Assembly (NCBI GenBank): GCA_020747065.1
Contig: JAGMVK010000001.1
Span: 3,658,001-3,722,000 of the forward strand
Reading direction: 5' to 3'
Length of the DNA stretch: 64,000 bases
Source: Cadophora sp. MPI-SDFR-AT-0126
Taxonomy: Eukaryota > Ascomycota > Leotiomycetes > Helotiales > Ploettnerulaceae
Part shown: piece after piece, positions 1-11,252 of the stretch
Layout of the letters: every line of letters starts with the position of its first letter
How positions within the stretch are numbered: position 1 is the stretch's first letter
Position numbers and translations under genes: made by a program
The notes under the pieces: generated by a model
The model's input: the letters and a program-made list of their open reading frames with translations, nothing else
Database searches by the model: none
What the model was told of the DNA's origin: nothing

Positions 1-1041
1 CCTGTTTTGGTTACCCCGCACCTCGTTTCCAAGACCCCGCCAACCTTAAATACAAGCCCAAGAGAATCGACATCTGTCTCGTGTTCTGCTGCATAACAAA
101 ACAGTGTCGATAATTGCACATACTTCCGACTCTCCACTTGAGTACTCCGATGATATGCTCTCGTGCGATTCCTCAGTCCACCAGACAATTATATCCTCGT
201 TCACGTTACCACTGCCCCTCCCTCCACTCTGGTTCGGCACGCACACGGTGGTGAGGACATTCCGACAGACATTCCGATTAGCTGATGTTGATACCATCGA
301 CAGCCCCTTACATGACGCATATCTTCACGGCATCGATGATCGGCGTGACACGGTCAACATATCTTCCAAGAAACTTTAAGAAGATGAGGACCCCTAAAGT
401 TATGGGCGTGGTTTGAACTTTACTCAAGCGGATTCCCTGTATTTTGTTGACCGCCGCATGGACAGGAGCAGCTTCCAAAAGTTTGACAGTTCTCACCGTC
501 TCTTTCCGCGATTGGCAAGCGGTGTCAGAACCATTGTTTGTTCCGGACCATACGAGCCGCGAAATGTCCGAGCATGCAAGGACAATAAGCCCTTGTATCC
601 TGTTCAGGCAATTGGTGTCGAGGGTTCGCATATGAACTGCACTTACTTCTTACTTGGCGTGCTTAGATTTCGAGTCTTTATTTTCTTTTCAGGTTTTTGA
701 TTTTCCAGATATATTGGAGGTCTCGGGCTTAACAAAACCGTCGCTTTTATTGAGCAAGCATACTGAACAGCACAGCGTTAAATCCACGAAGATAGGCTGC
801 TTCTGGAACTCTAAGAGATAGCCAATCAGCAGAGTGGAGCCCCTGAGGACGATCTGGCTGACAGCTGGTAAGCGAGCGGCAAATGGGTCAGCACTAGTAC
901 CCACCTGCAACATTACTTCAAGTCATCTCACTTCGTTCCTTTTAAGTTCCTCTGTCACACGTTTGAGATTGATTCTGGCCACAGCAGCGAGCTGCATAAT
1001 AAGTAATACGACCACTGGCCAGAATTGATCGAAATTGAAAG
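1..1041. other. Intergenic, no gene supported
   Basis: No reading frame here resembles a known protein; the longest frames are about 100 codons on both strands and lack splice-consistent extensions. The last few hundred bases are presumably the promoter and 5' leader of the P450 gene that starts at 1042. I see no clear repeat or RNA gene. Confidence 0.6.
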
Positions 1042-2745
1042 ATGGTATCGACAGCGGATTTGCCCAAGAATTGGGTGTGGATGGGCGTCAGCGCCGCTGG
1101 CATCTACCTCATCTTCTTCATCGTGAAATTTATCAATCATCGAAGATTCTACAAAAACCTGGTACATCTCCGCTCCCATTCCCATGCCCTAGACCACAAA
1201 CTATGAAAGCAAATCTAACAGACAACCAAGCCCACCCCACCTCACTCCATGCTCCTCGGTAACCTCAAAGTCGTCGGCGAGGCCATGAAGCGCTACCCAC
1301 CAGACATACACCCACAACCAATGTTCACCGAAATGGGCCAGGAGAACAACCTCCGCGGCCTCTTCTACGTCGACCTCTTCCCCTTCTCCGAATCCATGGT
1401 CTTCATCACGGATCCCGGCGTCGCACTCCAAGCCCAAACCTCACCAAACTTCTACCGACACCCCTTCGTGAAGTCATTTCTCCGAGGCGTCGTAGGCACG
1501 AAAAGCATCTTCTCAACTAACGGCGCAGAATGGTCACGTCAGCGATCATGGTTCGCGCCTTCGTTCTCGCTGGCGCATTTGTTGAAGCTGGTTCCAGGCA
1601 TGATTGAGGAGAGTTTGGTGTTCAAGGAGAAACTCACGAGATTTGCTGTTTCTGGCGAGGTCTTCTCTATGAACGATGCGACGATGAAATTGGCGATTGA
1701 TTTCATCGGACGGACAGTTGGTGATATCCGTTTAAAATCTCAGACGGAGTACAGTCCTATCCAAGACCATTTTGTCAAGGCGCTGAGTTGGACGGCGGGC
1801 CAGACCGATTCATTGTGGAAGAAAGCGCTAAGTCCATTCATGATGGATTGGTATACGAGGAAATTGGATAGGATGCTGGGTGAGGTGATTCAGGAGAAGT
1901 ACAGAAGTGGCAGGGATGATGGCGTGGAGAAGAGCGTTTTGGATCTGGCTTTGAAGGGGTACTTGAAGGATACTGGGAAGGTCGGAGGAGCGAAGGCTGT
2001 TAGAGCGGATCTCGATCCTGAATTCATGAAAATTGCCTTGGACAAGTGCGTATTCCCTTTCATAACCTCACTTAGATCTCAACTAACAGTGACCAGTGCC
2101 AAAACATTCTTCGTAGGAGGCCACGACACAACCGCATCCTTAATGACCTACCTCTTCTACTACCTCTCCATAAACCCCACCTTCCTCTCCCGCATCCGCA
2201 CCGAGCACACATCCATCTTCGGCCCCTCCCTCTCAACCACAATCTCAAGCCTAACAGAAAACCCGCACCTCCTCAACAAGCTCCCCCTCACCAGCGCCGC
2301 CATCAAAGAAGTCCTCCGTCTCCACCCCGTCGGCTTCACCGTCCGCAAAGCCGCCCCCGGCACAACAGCCACATTCGAAGGCCGCTCCTACCCCATGGAC
2401 AACCACATCATCTGCGTTCTAGCCTCTACCATGCATCGGGATCCGGCGGTTTGGGATCGCCCAGCGGAGTTCGATCCGGATAGGTTTTTGAGTCCGGAGA
2501 CGCACTCGGTGGAGGCGTGGATGCCGTTTGAGAAGGGTCCGCGGAATTGTATTGGCCAGCAGATGGCTACGCTGGAGGTGAGGGTTATGGCTGTGTTGAC
2601 GGTGAGGTACTTTGATTTTGAGGCGGTGTTTGCGCAGGATGGGTGGAGCGTGCCGGGTTGGGGTGGGAAGGCGTATCAGGAGTTGAACATGAGCGCGAAG
2701 CCGAAGGATGGGATTCCGATGAGAGCTCATTTGAGGAGCGAATGA
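1042..2745 (+). CDS. Cytochrome P450 monooxygenase
   Basis: Three exons are read: 1042-1161, 1231-2045 and 2097-2745, giving about 527 residues, normal for a microsomal fungal P450. The first exon supplies a hydrophobic N-terminal anchor (about residues 15-30), and the second begins with a proline-rich hinge (PTPPHS) before the catalytic domain. The I-helix oxygen-binding motif GGHDTT lies near residue 320, the K-helix ExxR (KEVLR) near 383, and the heme loop FEKGPRNCIG with its cysteine ligand near 462. Both introns have a CTAAC-type branch point. The second (51 nt) keeps frame and holds no stop, so its retention would add 17 residues just before the I-helix. The enzyme should oxidise a small molecule at the ER using CPR electrons; the substrate is unknown. 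It ends about 180 bp from the end of the opposing GH78 gene. Confidence 0.92.
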
Positions 2746-2926
2746 GGGGTTAAATCTAGGATATTTAATTATGACGTTAGAGAACACAAGGACTGTACTG
2801 GTGTCCGATGCTTCAAGTGCGTTAAAAATCACGTTTCGCTTTTCTATTCCACACTTAGTTTCTCTAACGATGCTATCGATCCGTGACACCGCTGGTACAG
2901 CACGAAGCTTAACCATGCAATACTCG

Positions 2927-5082
2927 CTAATACCACACTCTGATCGATGTCTTACCTCCCTGAACCCCGTACAGCATAGCATGGCCAGTAGAGCCATCAT
3001 ACTCATCAAGATCCAACTGCTGCTCATCCAAAAGAATTGTCGGCTGGCCAGTCTTACCTGCCGGTAGCCTCAAAATTCCATTTGTGCCAATTGGGAAATC
3101 AAACGAAAGATCATATCCACCAGGGATCAAGCGCCATTTAGCAGAAAACTTTCCCAGCGGCGTCGTGAACCCTCCCTCGACACACCTCAGATCTCCAAAT
3201 TGAGGAGCGAGGATCCACTCTGCTCCACCAGGCGAGACCAGTTGCAGTCCAAGAACGTAATTTGTGAGCGCATGAGTTGGCCCTGTACTCCAACCATGTG
3301 CATGCGAAGTATACGAATAGTCGTTCTCATAGCCGGAGAATGCTCGGTATCCAAACGTACCATCTTCCAAATACCCCTCGATAAAAGTGCTTTCTGTGCC
3401 ATAAGGGTTGTTGAGGTACCAGCCCCAGCTGCGGCGGATGAGATCGAGAGCTCGATTTGTTTGGCCGATGGCGAGATGGCCTTTGACTTCCGTGCTTTCA
3501 ATGAAGGGAGCGATGTTGAACTTCAGTTCTGGACTCTTGGCGCCGATGGGACCCCAGTTGGTCACTAAATTATCGCTGATGCTCTCTTGGTGGATGAACG
3601 ATGCCATGCCGTAGTAGAGCGCCAGACTATTTCCGTCTTCAGGATGGATTGTTGAGTCAACATTGCTGTCTTTGAATGCTCTGGATGCCATTAGCATTTG
3701 TTTACTTTGTGGTCATTGGTTCCACACGCTTGCTTACCCGACACTTGGATCCCAATTGTACACAGCGGAGTTCATGGCAGCTTTCAGAACGTAAGCCTTC
3801 CTCTCCCATCGAGACGAGATCTCATCCTGAACCCAAGCGGCCATCAGACTTCCAGCGATTAGTGTCCTGAACATCAGCGCATTTGCAGCGGTATTGAAAC
3901 CACCCTGTGAAGTTCGTCCCCAGTCGTTGGCTCCCGTAACATACAGAAGCCCTGAGTCGTTATCCAGCTTCCTCACAACATGGTCAATCGCTCTTTTGAT
4001 CTTGTTCCAATTGGTGGTAAGAAATTCCATGTCCCCGCTGTACAGGACGTACTCATATGTGCCAATGAGGGACGACATGTGATAGGTATCCGATCCGTAG
4101 AAATTTAAGGGCGGGCCAGCCATTGGAAGCTCTCCATCTCTGGACTGTCTAAAGTCAGATTGTGCCTCAGAATCTTTGTACGAAAGCCTACCTGAAGATC
4201 ATATTGCAACCGCAATGCATTGCGAGCACTCTCAAAATCTCCAGTGCTGACAAAAACACTTGGCAGCGCAATACCCAAATCGCCTGCCCATGTAGCTCGA
4301 TCTCGTTTGCTCCCATCAACCAGAATAGAATGACCTTTCGTGCCTAGCCAAGCATCGTTCCTCCACCCTTCGCCGATCAACGGGTATACTCGCCCCGTAT
4401 TGGGTGGAACAGAGTTCGTCTGCAGTGTATATGCTCCAGCGTACCATATCCTATTCAACAGTTCGTCATTTGAGTGGAAATATCCACTGTAAGCTCTGAG
4501 ATTAGACCACGTTGGTTGAAAGGAGAGTTCGAGCGTGATTTTCGTGACTTCGACATTGATCATGTGATCAGTGGTGGTGAAGACAGATAGGTACCGAAAG
4601 CCACCCCGCATACTGGCGTCTGGCATGGTGTAGCTGCCATTGGATGTAGTCGTTACTTTTGTGAATAGTGCTCCATCTGCCCTTGGAACATATCGTCCAT
4701 TCGATCCATCTGAAGCCCTTCCAGTCCAATTTCTCGCCTCGGAGAACGCAATGCCCAATTCTCCTGACCCAGACGCTTTGTACTGGATAGTGACGATACC
4801 GCCGACTTCCTTTCCGAAATCATAGATCAGAACATTAGATGATAGATTCGCTGTTCTGAGGTATGAACTCAGCACTGTGAAGTCTTCGTTAAATATGCTG
4901 ATTGGTGTCACGGTGCGTGATGCTGGAGAGTAGTTGTATGAATCCCATGGCCCGCTGAAGGATGCTGCGGTACGGGCGTCACATGGTGTATCGCGCCAGC
5001 AAGATGCCGCAGAGGATGATGATGCTGCTTTTGGGGGTGATAAGTATGCTGTAATAAGCGATATGAGGTAAGGAATGAACAT
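2927..5082 (-). CDS. Secreted GH78-type alpha-L-rhamnosidase (six-hairpin glycosidase)
   Basis: Three exons on the minus strand (5082-4192, 4144-3738, 3680-2927) encode about 683 residues. I chose the ATG at 5082 because it begins a good signal peptide (MFIPYLISLITAYL...); an in-frame ATG at 5241 would put about 53 residues before it. An N-terminal beta-sandwich-like part is followed by an (alpha/alpha)6 barrel region. The stretch with DGSKRDRATWAGDLG is typical of fungal GH78/six-hairpin enzymes, as is GEGWRNDAWLG upstream. Expected role: removal of terminal rhamnose from plant glycans or glycosides outside the cell. The C-terminus (GGKTSIRVWY) fits the usual family end, so I did not use a possible GTAAGA splice site just before it. 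The exact substrate is not shown. Confidence 0.8.
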
Positions 5083-6010
5083 TGTTATAACGAGTGACTC
5101 GACAGCGGGTGGGTTGAAGAATATGGTTTCAACGCCGGCATTGATAGCTATCGCTGCATAGTTGAAGGGCGCCATTGTGACTTCAGGCGAGGAAGGAACG
5201 ATCAATTGCCAAGCGATAGAGTATTGGTGCGCTTCCTCCAAACTATTGGCCGATCGTGAAATTTGTCTGAGGAAGTCGCGACTTCATTTGCGCATGGGAC
5301 CGCGCCCCGGTCCGATAATTGACGAGGCGAGCAAGGGGTGGCACGCCTTCTGAGGAATAGCAGTGGCCATGTCATAAAAGTTGCATTTTTTTAATGCTGG
5401 ACGGTCATGCTGCATGCATTCTCAAGGTCTAGATATGAGAGATGACATGGCTGAAGAAAAAGTTGAAGTTGGAGTTGAGTTGGGTTGCTCCACTGTTTTA
5501 GGCGAGCATTTCCGAGTTTCAAGATAACGACCCCTGTAGCGTGAACAGCAAGCGAGACCAGAAAAAGATAGATCACAATGAAGTAAACACTGGCAATTTT
5601 TGTTTTATTTGTTTTGTCGTTAATGAGCTGTTACCAAGGTGGACCCATATCCCCCGGATGTTGCTGTAGAAGATACTATGAGCGACCGTACCGTCAGATA
5701 ATGGTGTTTTGAGGCAACCCCACAGTCGGATGTCATTGCGTTTGCATGACAATGCAAACATTTGGTACCACAGCCATCAGGTACTGCAACCGCGTGAGCC
5801 TATCACGTGAGGCTATTCTGTCGGCCTTGCCATGAATTCTTAGCTTTCGTTGAGCCGGAGAACCAAAGTCCAGAGTATCGGTAACATCCGCGATGGCCAC
5901 AAGTGTAGTTCTTTCAGTTGCGGACAGCGCACTTCCGAAGTGTCCGAGCCCACTGATGAGACGACGACGACACGTAAAATCTCGCTTCCAGTGCCGAAAA
6001 AGTGTTTACA

Positions 6011-6018
6011 TGACGTCA
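6011..6018. promoter_or_regulatory. CRE-like palindrome TGACGTCA
   Basis: A perfect 8-bp cAMP-response-element/ATF-bZIP palindrome lies about 190 bp upstream of the small reading frame at 6204. In fungi such sites bind ATF/CREB-type bZIP factors (Atf1-like). A chance match is possible; only its position ahead of a short frame makes it worth noting. Confidence 0.3.
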
Positions 6019-6203
6019 ACGACTTTTTTCTCCAAAAACACATATCTTTGATCTTCATTTCCTCTTTCCTTGTTTCTCCCGTACGGTATAGCTTTCTTGT
6101 TGCATCATTTTAATCCTTGCACTATTCTCTTTGGTCTTTGTTTACTGTTCCTCGCTTCGCAATATCGCCACTCGCATAAAATCCTCCAGCCGAACTTAGG
6201 ACA

Positions 6204-6350
6204 ATGAATGCGATGATTTCTGCCTCGGATATGCAACAAGCGCTCTTCTTCCAGCTCAAACTCGTAACCACAAGCAGTGTCTTGACGGTTGCCTTTACTG
6301 CCTTCTACGTACTTTCCATCGCCAAATTCCACATCTCCTTGAGAGCCTAA
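6204..6350 (+). CDS. Short hydrophobic peptide, hypothetical
   Basis: An uninterrupted 48-codon frame from ATG to TAA has a hydrophobic core (SVLTVAFTAFYVLSIAKF) that could form one membrane span. It could be a genuine small membrane peptide or the stranded N-terminal anchor of a lost larger gene. The next few hundred bases carry no convincing continuation. No family is recognised and the call is weak. Confidence 0.2.
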   Translation: MNAMISASDMQQALFFQLKLVTTSSVLTVAFTAFYVLSIAKFHISLRA

Positions 6351-6841
6351 GCTCAGAAATCAGAATGATGCGGCAGCGACACGAACGAGAGACATCAACA
6401 GGTCTATCGCAAATATTCACTATCGCTCATTCCTCTGTATACAATTCAAGCAAAAATTTCGGGTTCTGAAGTCTGTCTGTCGATCCAAGAACCTTGAACG
6501 AGGGTCTCATAAACACCATCCTTGGTGGATGTTTCATGCCAACGGTGTCTCGGCTACATATGGAGGACTCATCCAGCTTTTGGTCACGACGCAGAGTAGT
6601 AAGACCTTAAAGGATAGGACGGAAGGCGCTTCACAGAAGAAAATGAGAGCATTATTAGAGAATTGATGGATCTGAAAGTGGGTTTGGGGAAACTTATTGG
6701 CGCGGACTGGGCTGGGACATGACGAGAAGAGCTGTACTTGGGGCAGAAGACGAATTTATACCGCTGAGGAGAGTTTGAAGCTGTGCATGACGGGAGATCT
6801 TTTATTCTGTAAAGTCGAAATGAATTTTCTCAATGTAGCAC

Positions 6842-7930
6842 TTAGGCAGAGGAGTACTTGAAGAAATCCTTCACAAATTGCCCTCCATCCCCCAGGAGGT
6901 CCATGAAACCATCATCCTCACACAAAAGCGCCTTGTGCCCACCCAAGTATTGGCAAACCAGTTTCCTGAGGCCACTGATACCCTCTCCCAGCCCAGCACC
7001 CTCTTCAGAATACGCACATTTGACCAGGTCAATCAATGCGTCAACGTTTTCGCTGCTGAGCTGGAACGCACTAAGTGTCTTGTGGAGCTTGTACAGAGCG
7101 AGTTCTTTCAGAGATGCGATATTTCGGTAGTCGCCTAGGATCCAGAGAGATGCATGGCTAACAAACGAGGCGGAATAGTCAAACCATGGCTCGAAGCTGT
7201 CAGATGGGTCGCAGGTCCCTGCATAATTGTTGCGCGTAACATTGAGCGGTAATGGTACCGAAGACCATCCATCTATCACTCGCGGCAGATTTTTCTTCTT
7301 TGATTTCTTGACTGCGGTTCTCCTAGAGCCAAAGCCCCATGAATCACCGTCCACAACCTCCACCGCCTCCACCACCTCCCCCGGATCTCGCGGCATGTCA
7401 AAAGGGGCTTCCCATAGTCCAGACTCTTCCACAACAGGTTCTTCTTCTGCAACAGGCTCTGCTTCTTCTGCAACAGGCTCTGCTTCTGCTGCAACAGGCT
7501 CTTCTTCTGCTGCAACAGGCTCTTCTTCTGCAACAGGCTCTTCTACAACATCAGGTGGTGGATCATGCTCAATCACAGGCAGTACCAGTGCGGGAACTGA
7601 GTAATCCCCGGTATATGCAAACTGCGCAAATCGCACAAAGGTATCCTTGCTCACATCCTCCCAGGTAGCATGTCCAGCTTCTGATTCCTCAAGACCCGAT
7701 CTCATCAGAGTATGGAGAGGCTGCGAAAGTGCGGCGACCGCTTCTTCGTGCACAGAGAATGTAGTTGCGACACCATCGACATTTTGCCCGACCGTGAACT
7801 TGAAGATTCGAGAACTGAGAATTCTGCCAAGTACAAAACGTCAGTTCAGTCGCATCTTGTTGTGAAGCATTGTTCCTTTTCTTCTGGAAAAAGGAAGGAT
7901 TGAAGCTTACTCTTCGAAGGAGGCTGGCAT
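6842..7930 (-). CDS. BTB/POZ-domain protein with acidic PVAEEE repeats
   Basis: Two exons: a tiny first exon (7930-7911, 20 nt) and a long second exon (7823-6842), about 333 residues. Splicing yields the classic fungal BTB opening MPASFEEILSSRIFKFTVG, followed by VHEEAVAALSQPL and the VSKDTFVRFAQFAYTGDY segment. This is the conserved BTB fold, about residues 1-85. Such proteins mediate dimerisation or act as Cul3 adaptors. A run of short acidic repeats built on E-P-V-A-E-E/A (7428-7551) follows, then a basic patch (VKKSKKKN) and a helical C-terminal half typical of this group. It lies on the same strand as, and downstream of, the STAND-like gene. Its target is unknown. Without the 20-nt exon the BTB N-terminus would be lost. 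Confidence 0.85.
7428..7551 (-). repeat. In-frame acidic repeat tract inside the BTB gene
   Basis: Imperfect 15-24 bp units encode repeats of the E-P-V-A-E/A-E-E type, about eight units in all. On the plus strand this appears as repeated CAACAGGCTCTTCTTCTG-like words. The tract should be length-variable through slippage or unequal crossing over, and it lengthens the flexible acidic linker between the BTB domain and the C-terminal half. Confidence 0.85.
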
Positions 7931-8374
7931 CTTGATTTTCAGACTTGTACTTCCACGTAAGTCGGCAGGTATTTGATATCTCCACTGTCTTACTTGCTCA
8001 TAGGCCCCGTTGCGATCTTTCCGAAGCTGGCACTGTCGTTGATGGGAGATTATCTTTGAAGGTAGAGATCTGTTTATCGGCGAAATCTTTCGATGTTGGC
8101 GTTTGCTGGCACTGCAGCTGCAGCTACCCGCCAATAGCACGGCCGGCGCTAACGCAGCCTCGTTGAGGTGCTTTATGAGTATAACCAGCCGTTTGGCGAT
8201 CATGAAACCAAAATAGGTCATTTGAATTTGTACGAGTTCGTCAAACAGATCCAACTTCCTCCCCCATGTCTGTATTGTATGAAATTCAATTGATTATCAA
8301 AGTCAATGTTTACCGAGGAACTCAAGTCATTTAGCCGAGCCCCTTTCAGTCTTCCTGACATCGCAACAGGCCAG
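7931..8374. other. Short intergenic stretch, possible 3' end of STAND-like gene
   Basis: This 444-bp gap between the BTB start and the STAND-like stop holds a minus-strand frame (8218-8439) overlapping the end of the neighbouring gene in another phase. It could be an additional C-terminal exon if the stop at 8375 is bypassed by splicing. I cannot decide from sequence alone. Confidence 0.3.
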
Positions 8375-10811
8375 TTAACCATCGAACAAATCCGCATCGA
8401 GGCCATATTGGTGCCAACGCTTCCAATATACTGACACATGAGCTACGTCCTCTTCGAATTCCTGATACAACTCCGTCAAGGGTTGACAAGCGCTGACCGT
8501 GGTCAGGAGCATCCTCATCCCTGGTCCCGCACTAGTCAATTTGTCATCCCACCTTTCGCAATGTTGGAAAAGCAATTCCAGCACATATTTGATGTCCGGC
8601 TCAATTGTCATATCACTCAACTTCTCGATGCCATCGAGCACGATGATCGATATGTGTGGCGAGACTTCCAGGAGGTCAATTAAGATATCAACCGCTGCAG
8701 GCAGGCTTTCATATGCACCAGTGCAAGCCTCGAATCGACTTTCCGTAAAGTTGCCGCTCAACTCGATAGTTTCCGGGATGGTCTTTATTATCTGCCAAAT
8801 GAATACGTAGACCAAGTCGAGAAGACACTGTTGATGTCTTGCTTTATCAGGCCCGTCGTTATCATACTCGTCGGCATATGGGTCGCAAGAAAAGTACAGA
8901 GCACCGACATCAAATTCTTCGGCGTTGGTCAGGACTACCTCTGTCAGGTTCTTGAAAGAAGTTCGGTGCTTGTCACCATTCTTTCCGTCAATCCATAGAA
9001 TGCGCTGTGCTTGTCCACTTGTCCAAGACTGGAGTCCATTCATCACTGCAGGCTCAGGAATAATGCCAGGACTGTGAGCTCGTGCGTGATTGGAATGTGG
9101 ACGAGGGTTACGCAGGAGAAGACTTTCGATTCTTTTGGCATTCACGCGAATGCTGGAGGCGATAGTGTCGTGTGGTTTCGGAACTTCTACTTCAGGATGA
9201 GGCGTGAGTAAACTGTTAGATGACTTTAGCAGCTGAGCGCTTACCTATTCCGACGGATCGGCTACTATGAGGCCATGGTGCCACTCTATCTGCTGATCTG
9301 GGTGTGTCATCGTGCGCTGATGCATTTGGCAGCATCAGCAGTGCTATGACATGGTCAGCAAACATTTTCATTGCGCGATTTTGAGTGGCCTTACTAGTTG
9401 GGATGTCATGACGAAAGCCCTTTTCATGTCTATTGGCTTCCGATACTTGAATTTCAGAATATTCATGGATATTTCCCTGAATCAAGAATCTCTGTCCAGA
9501 TTTTCCCAGGTCTTGTAGAGCTGCGGCGAGCCACTTCATCTGCTCGTTCTGCTGTGCTTTGAGCTCCATAATTCCTTCATAATTCCTATCAACCTTTCGA
9601 TCGAGTTTAGACAGACTGTACCTTACAGACAAATTCATGTCGCGAATTTCAGCTCGGGTCCCCAGCTCGGCTCTTTTTCGTATGCTATCAGTCGTGTTTG
9701 TGACCTCTCGCACATGATCTCCAAACTTGATCTGGAAAGAGTTTTCATTGATCGCATTGAGGAAACGAGCCCGCCGGGATGTGAAATGGTGAAGGATAAG
9801 GCTAAGAAGTCTGAAGACATGTGTGTAAAGTTGCATGATTAAGGCGCTGATGTCTTTGGTTTGCATCAGGCTATGGTCCAACCTGCACAGCTTGACTTGC
9901 TCGTTGATGTTCGTGATAGTCTCATCGAGCTTCCTTCCCAGCTCGACATGATTTGCACCGGCCTAGAAAAAAAAAATTTATTGAGTGTTCCTGTCATCTT
10001 CTTTGATCTAGAATCATCCGGAAACAGTGTGCACCATTCGCAGAAATCAGGTATGGGTTTGAAATTCTTACCTTGACAAGCGTTTTGATAACACCACAGA
10101 ACAGTGAGCAGTATTGATTCTGGGTAGGAATGACGGAAAAAAAGTTTGAATGGTTAGAGAGTGTCTCGCAGCATGAGAAGAAGTAGTTATGTGTCTTTCC
10201 GAGTGCATGTTTTCGAGATTTCCAGTTCTCAACTGATGATTGGATGTGTGTCATAAATTCTGCGAACACGTCGTCTCCAACAGGTTCGAAAACAAAATCG
10301 GCTATCTTCTTCTTGTCGACTTTTTCTTCTTCCAGGTATTTGCTCCAACTGTTCTTCAGGATGATGCTAGAGTTTTCTAGATGGTGTCGCGCGATCGTCC
10401 TAAGTTCTGGTCAGAGACAGAAAAAAAAGCATCTGCTGTAATATGCAATCTTACACCAGATCGTCACCATCTGACTCTCGATAGAGGGCTTGGAATCTTT
10501 GCTGTTGCTCCTCGGGATCGTCTGAGCCATTCGAAGCAACTGCTACCCCTAAGGCCAGCATGTTGTGCGGCTCCGCTTGGCTCCATTGGTCGCTGAATTT
10601 TCGGACCAACTCTCTCTTATCGCTCCCAGAAATCGTATATGTTTGCATCTTATTAATGCGTTGCTCTTCGACTTGAAAGGATGGGAAGATGAATGGGCTC
10701 CACGATCAGTCCACGGTAAGAAGCAGACTTTATGGTTTGCGGGGTGAACAGTATCTCACGGTCGTTGGGATTCGTGACATAAATGTACGCGGGCGACACC
10801 TTTCTTGACAT
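8375..10811 (-). CDS. DUF7708 / STAND-like (NLR-type) protein
   Basis: Five exons are proposed: 10811-10760, 10671-10455, 10399-10072, 9962-9245 and 9189-8375, about 709 residues. Residues about 160-340 match the fungal DUF7708 pattern, including the stretch ending CSLFCGVIKTLVKAGANHVELG. A coiled, charged section follows (RKAELGTRAEIRDMN to ELKAQQNEQMKWL). The C-terminal part has a nephrocystin/NACHT-like arrangement: a beta strand RILWIDG near residue 500 where a P-loop is expected, and a Walker-B-like strand IIVLDGIEKL near 617. The P-loop is degenerate (GKNGDKHRTS). Proteins of this architecture are fungal NLR-like sensors of non-self. The last splice acceptor (9189) was chosen because it restores frame; the C-terminus is uncertain. 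It diverges from the AAA gene at 11253. Confidence 0.7.
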
Positions 10812-11252
10812 GGTGGGAGTGTCCCCACCCCTCAAAATCTCGAGGAGCCTCAGGTCATGTCAGCAACGAGCAACAATTTGAGAGCTGAGCATCCTTCTGT
10901 GCGTGCGCATGCAAGCCAATCATGCCAAGGCCGACAGCTTCGCTGGAGCACCACTCATTTGAATAATGCTGGTAAGTCGGCGCTTGGCTGCAGGCTTTGC
11001 TTCTATGGAAGCATTTGGGGGCCGGAGAGAAATGAGAACACCAAAAACGGTTTACCGCCAACAGCCAACGTAGAGTTGGTGGGACGGACCCTACCTCTCC
11101 TCAGTTTCCCCCAGAATTTGATTTCTCGCTCTCATTCTCGACCATCTTTTATCCAGACACGTCCTCCTTCCACCTTCAGTCTTCTATGCGAATGCTTTTC
11201 AACTCAAGTTTCTCGTGATCTTTTCACTCTCATCAAGCACTAATCACGAGGC
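10812..11252. promoter_or_regulatory. Shared divergent promoter (STAND-like gene / AAA ATPase gene)
   Basis: These 441 bp separate two head-to-head genes: the DUF7708/STAND-like gene (minus) and the DUF7025-AAA gene (plus). The half near 11253 is pyrimidine-rich (CTCCTTCCACCTTC and similar), as in fungal core promoters. No specific operator can be named. The arrangement suggests joint regulation. Confidence 0.5.

Larger units (their letters stand above)
5083..6841. other. Intergenic; CRE-like site and one short membrane-type reading frame
   Basis: This 1.8-kb gap separates the rhamnosidase promoter from the end of the BTB gene. It contains a perfect TGACGTCA palindrome at 6011-6018 and an E-box CACGTG at 5804-5809. 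A 48-codon frame at 6204-6350 is listed separately. No longer protein is supported. Confidence 0.5.

Noticed and set aside
2419..3027. Extra C-terminal exon for the GH78 gene, joined by a GTAAGA donor near the end
   Set aside because: The frame runs into the P450 gene with no family match, while the unspliced end GGKTSIRVWY fits the usual GH78 terminus.
10812..11252. Bidirectional gene or noncoding RNA between the STAND-like and AAA genes
   Set aside because: Only short frames occur and both genes' own starts flank it; it is better read as a shared promoter.
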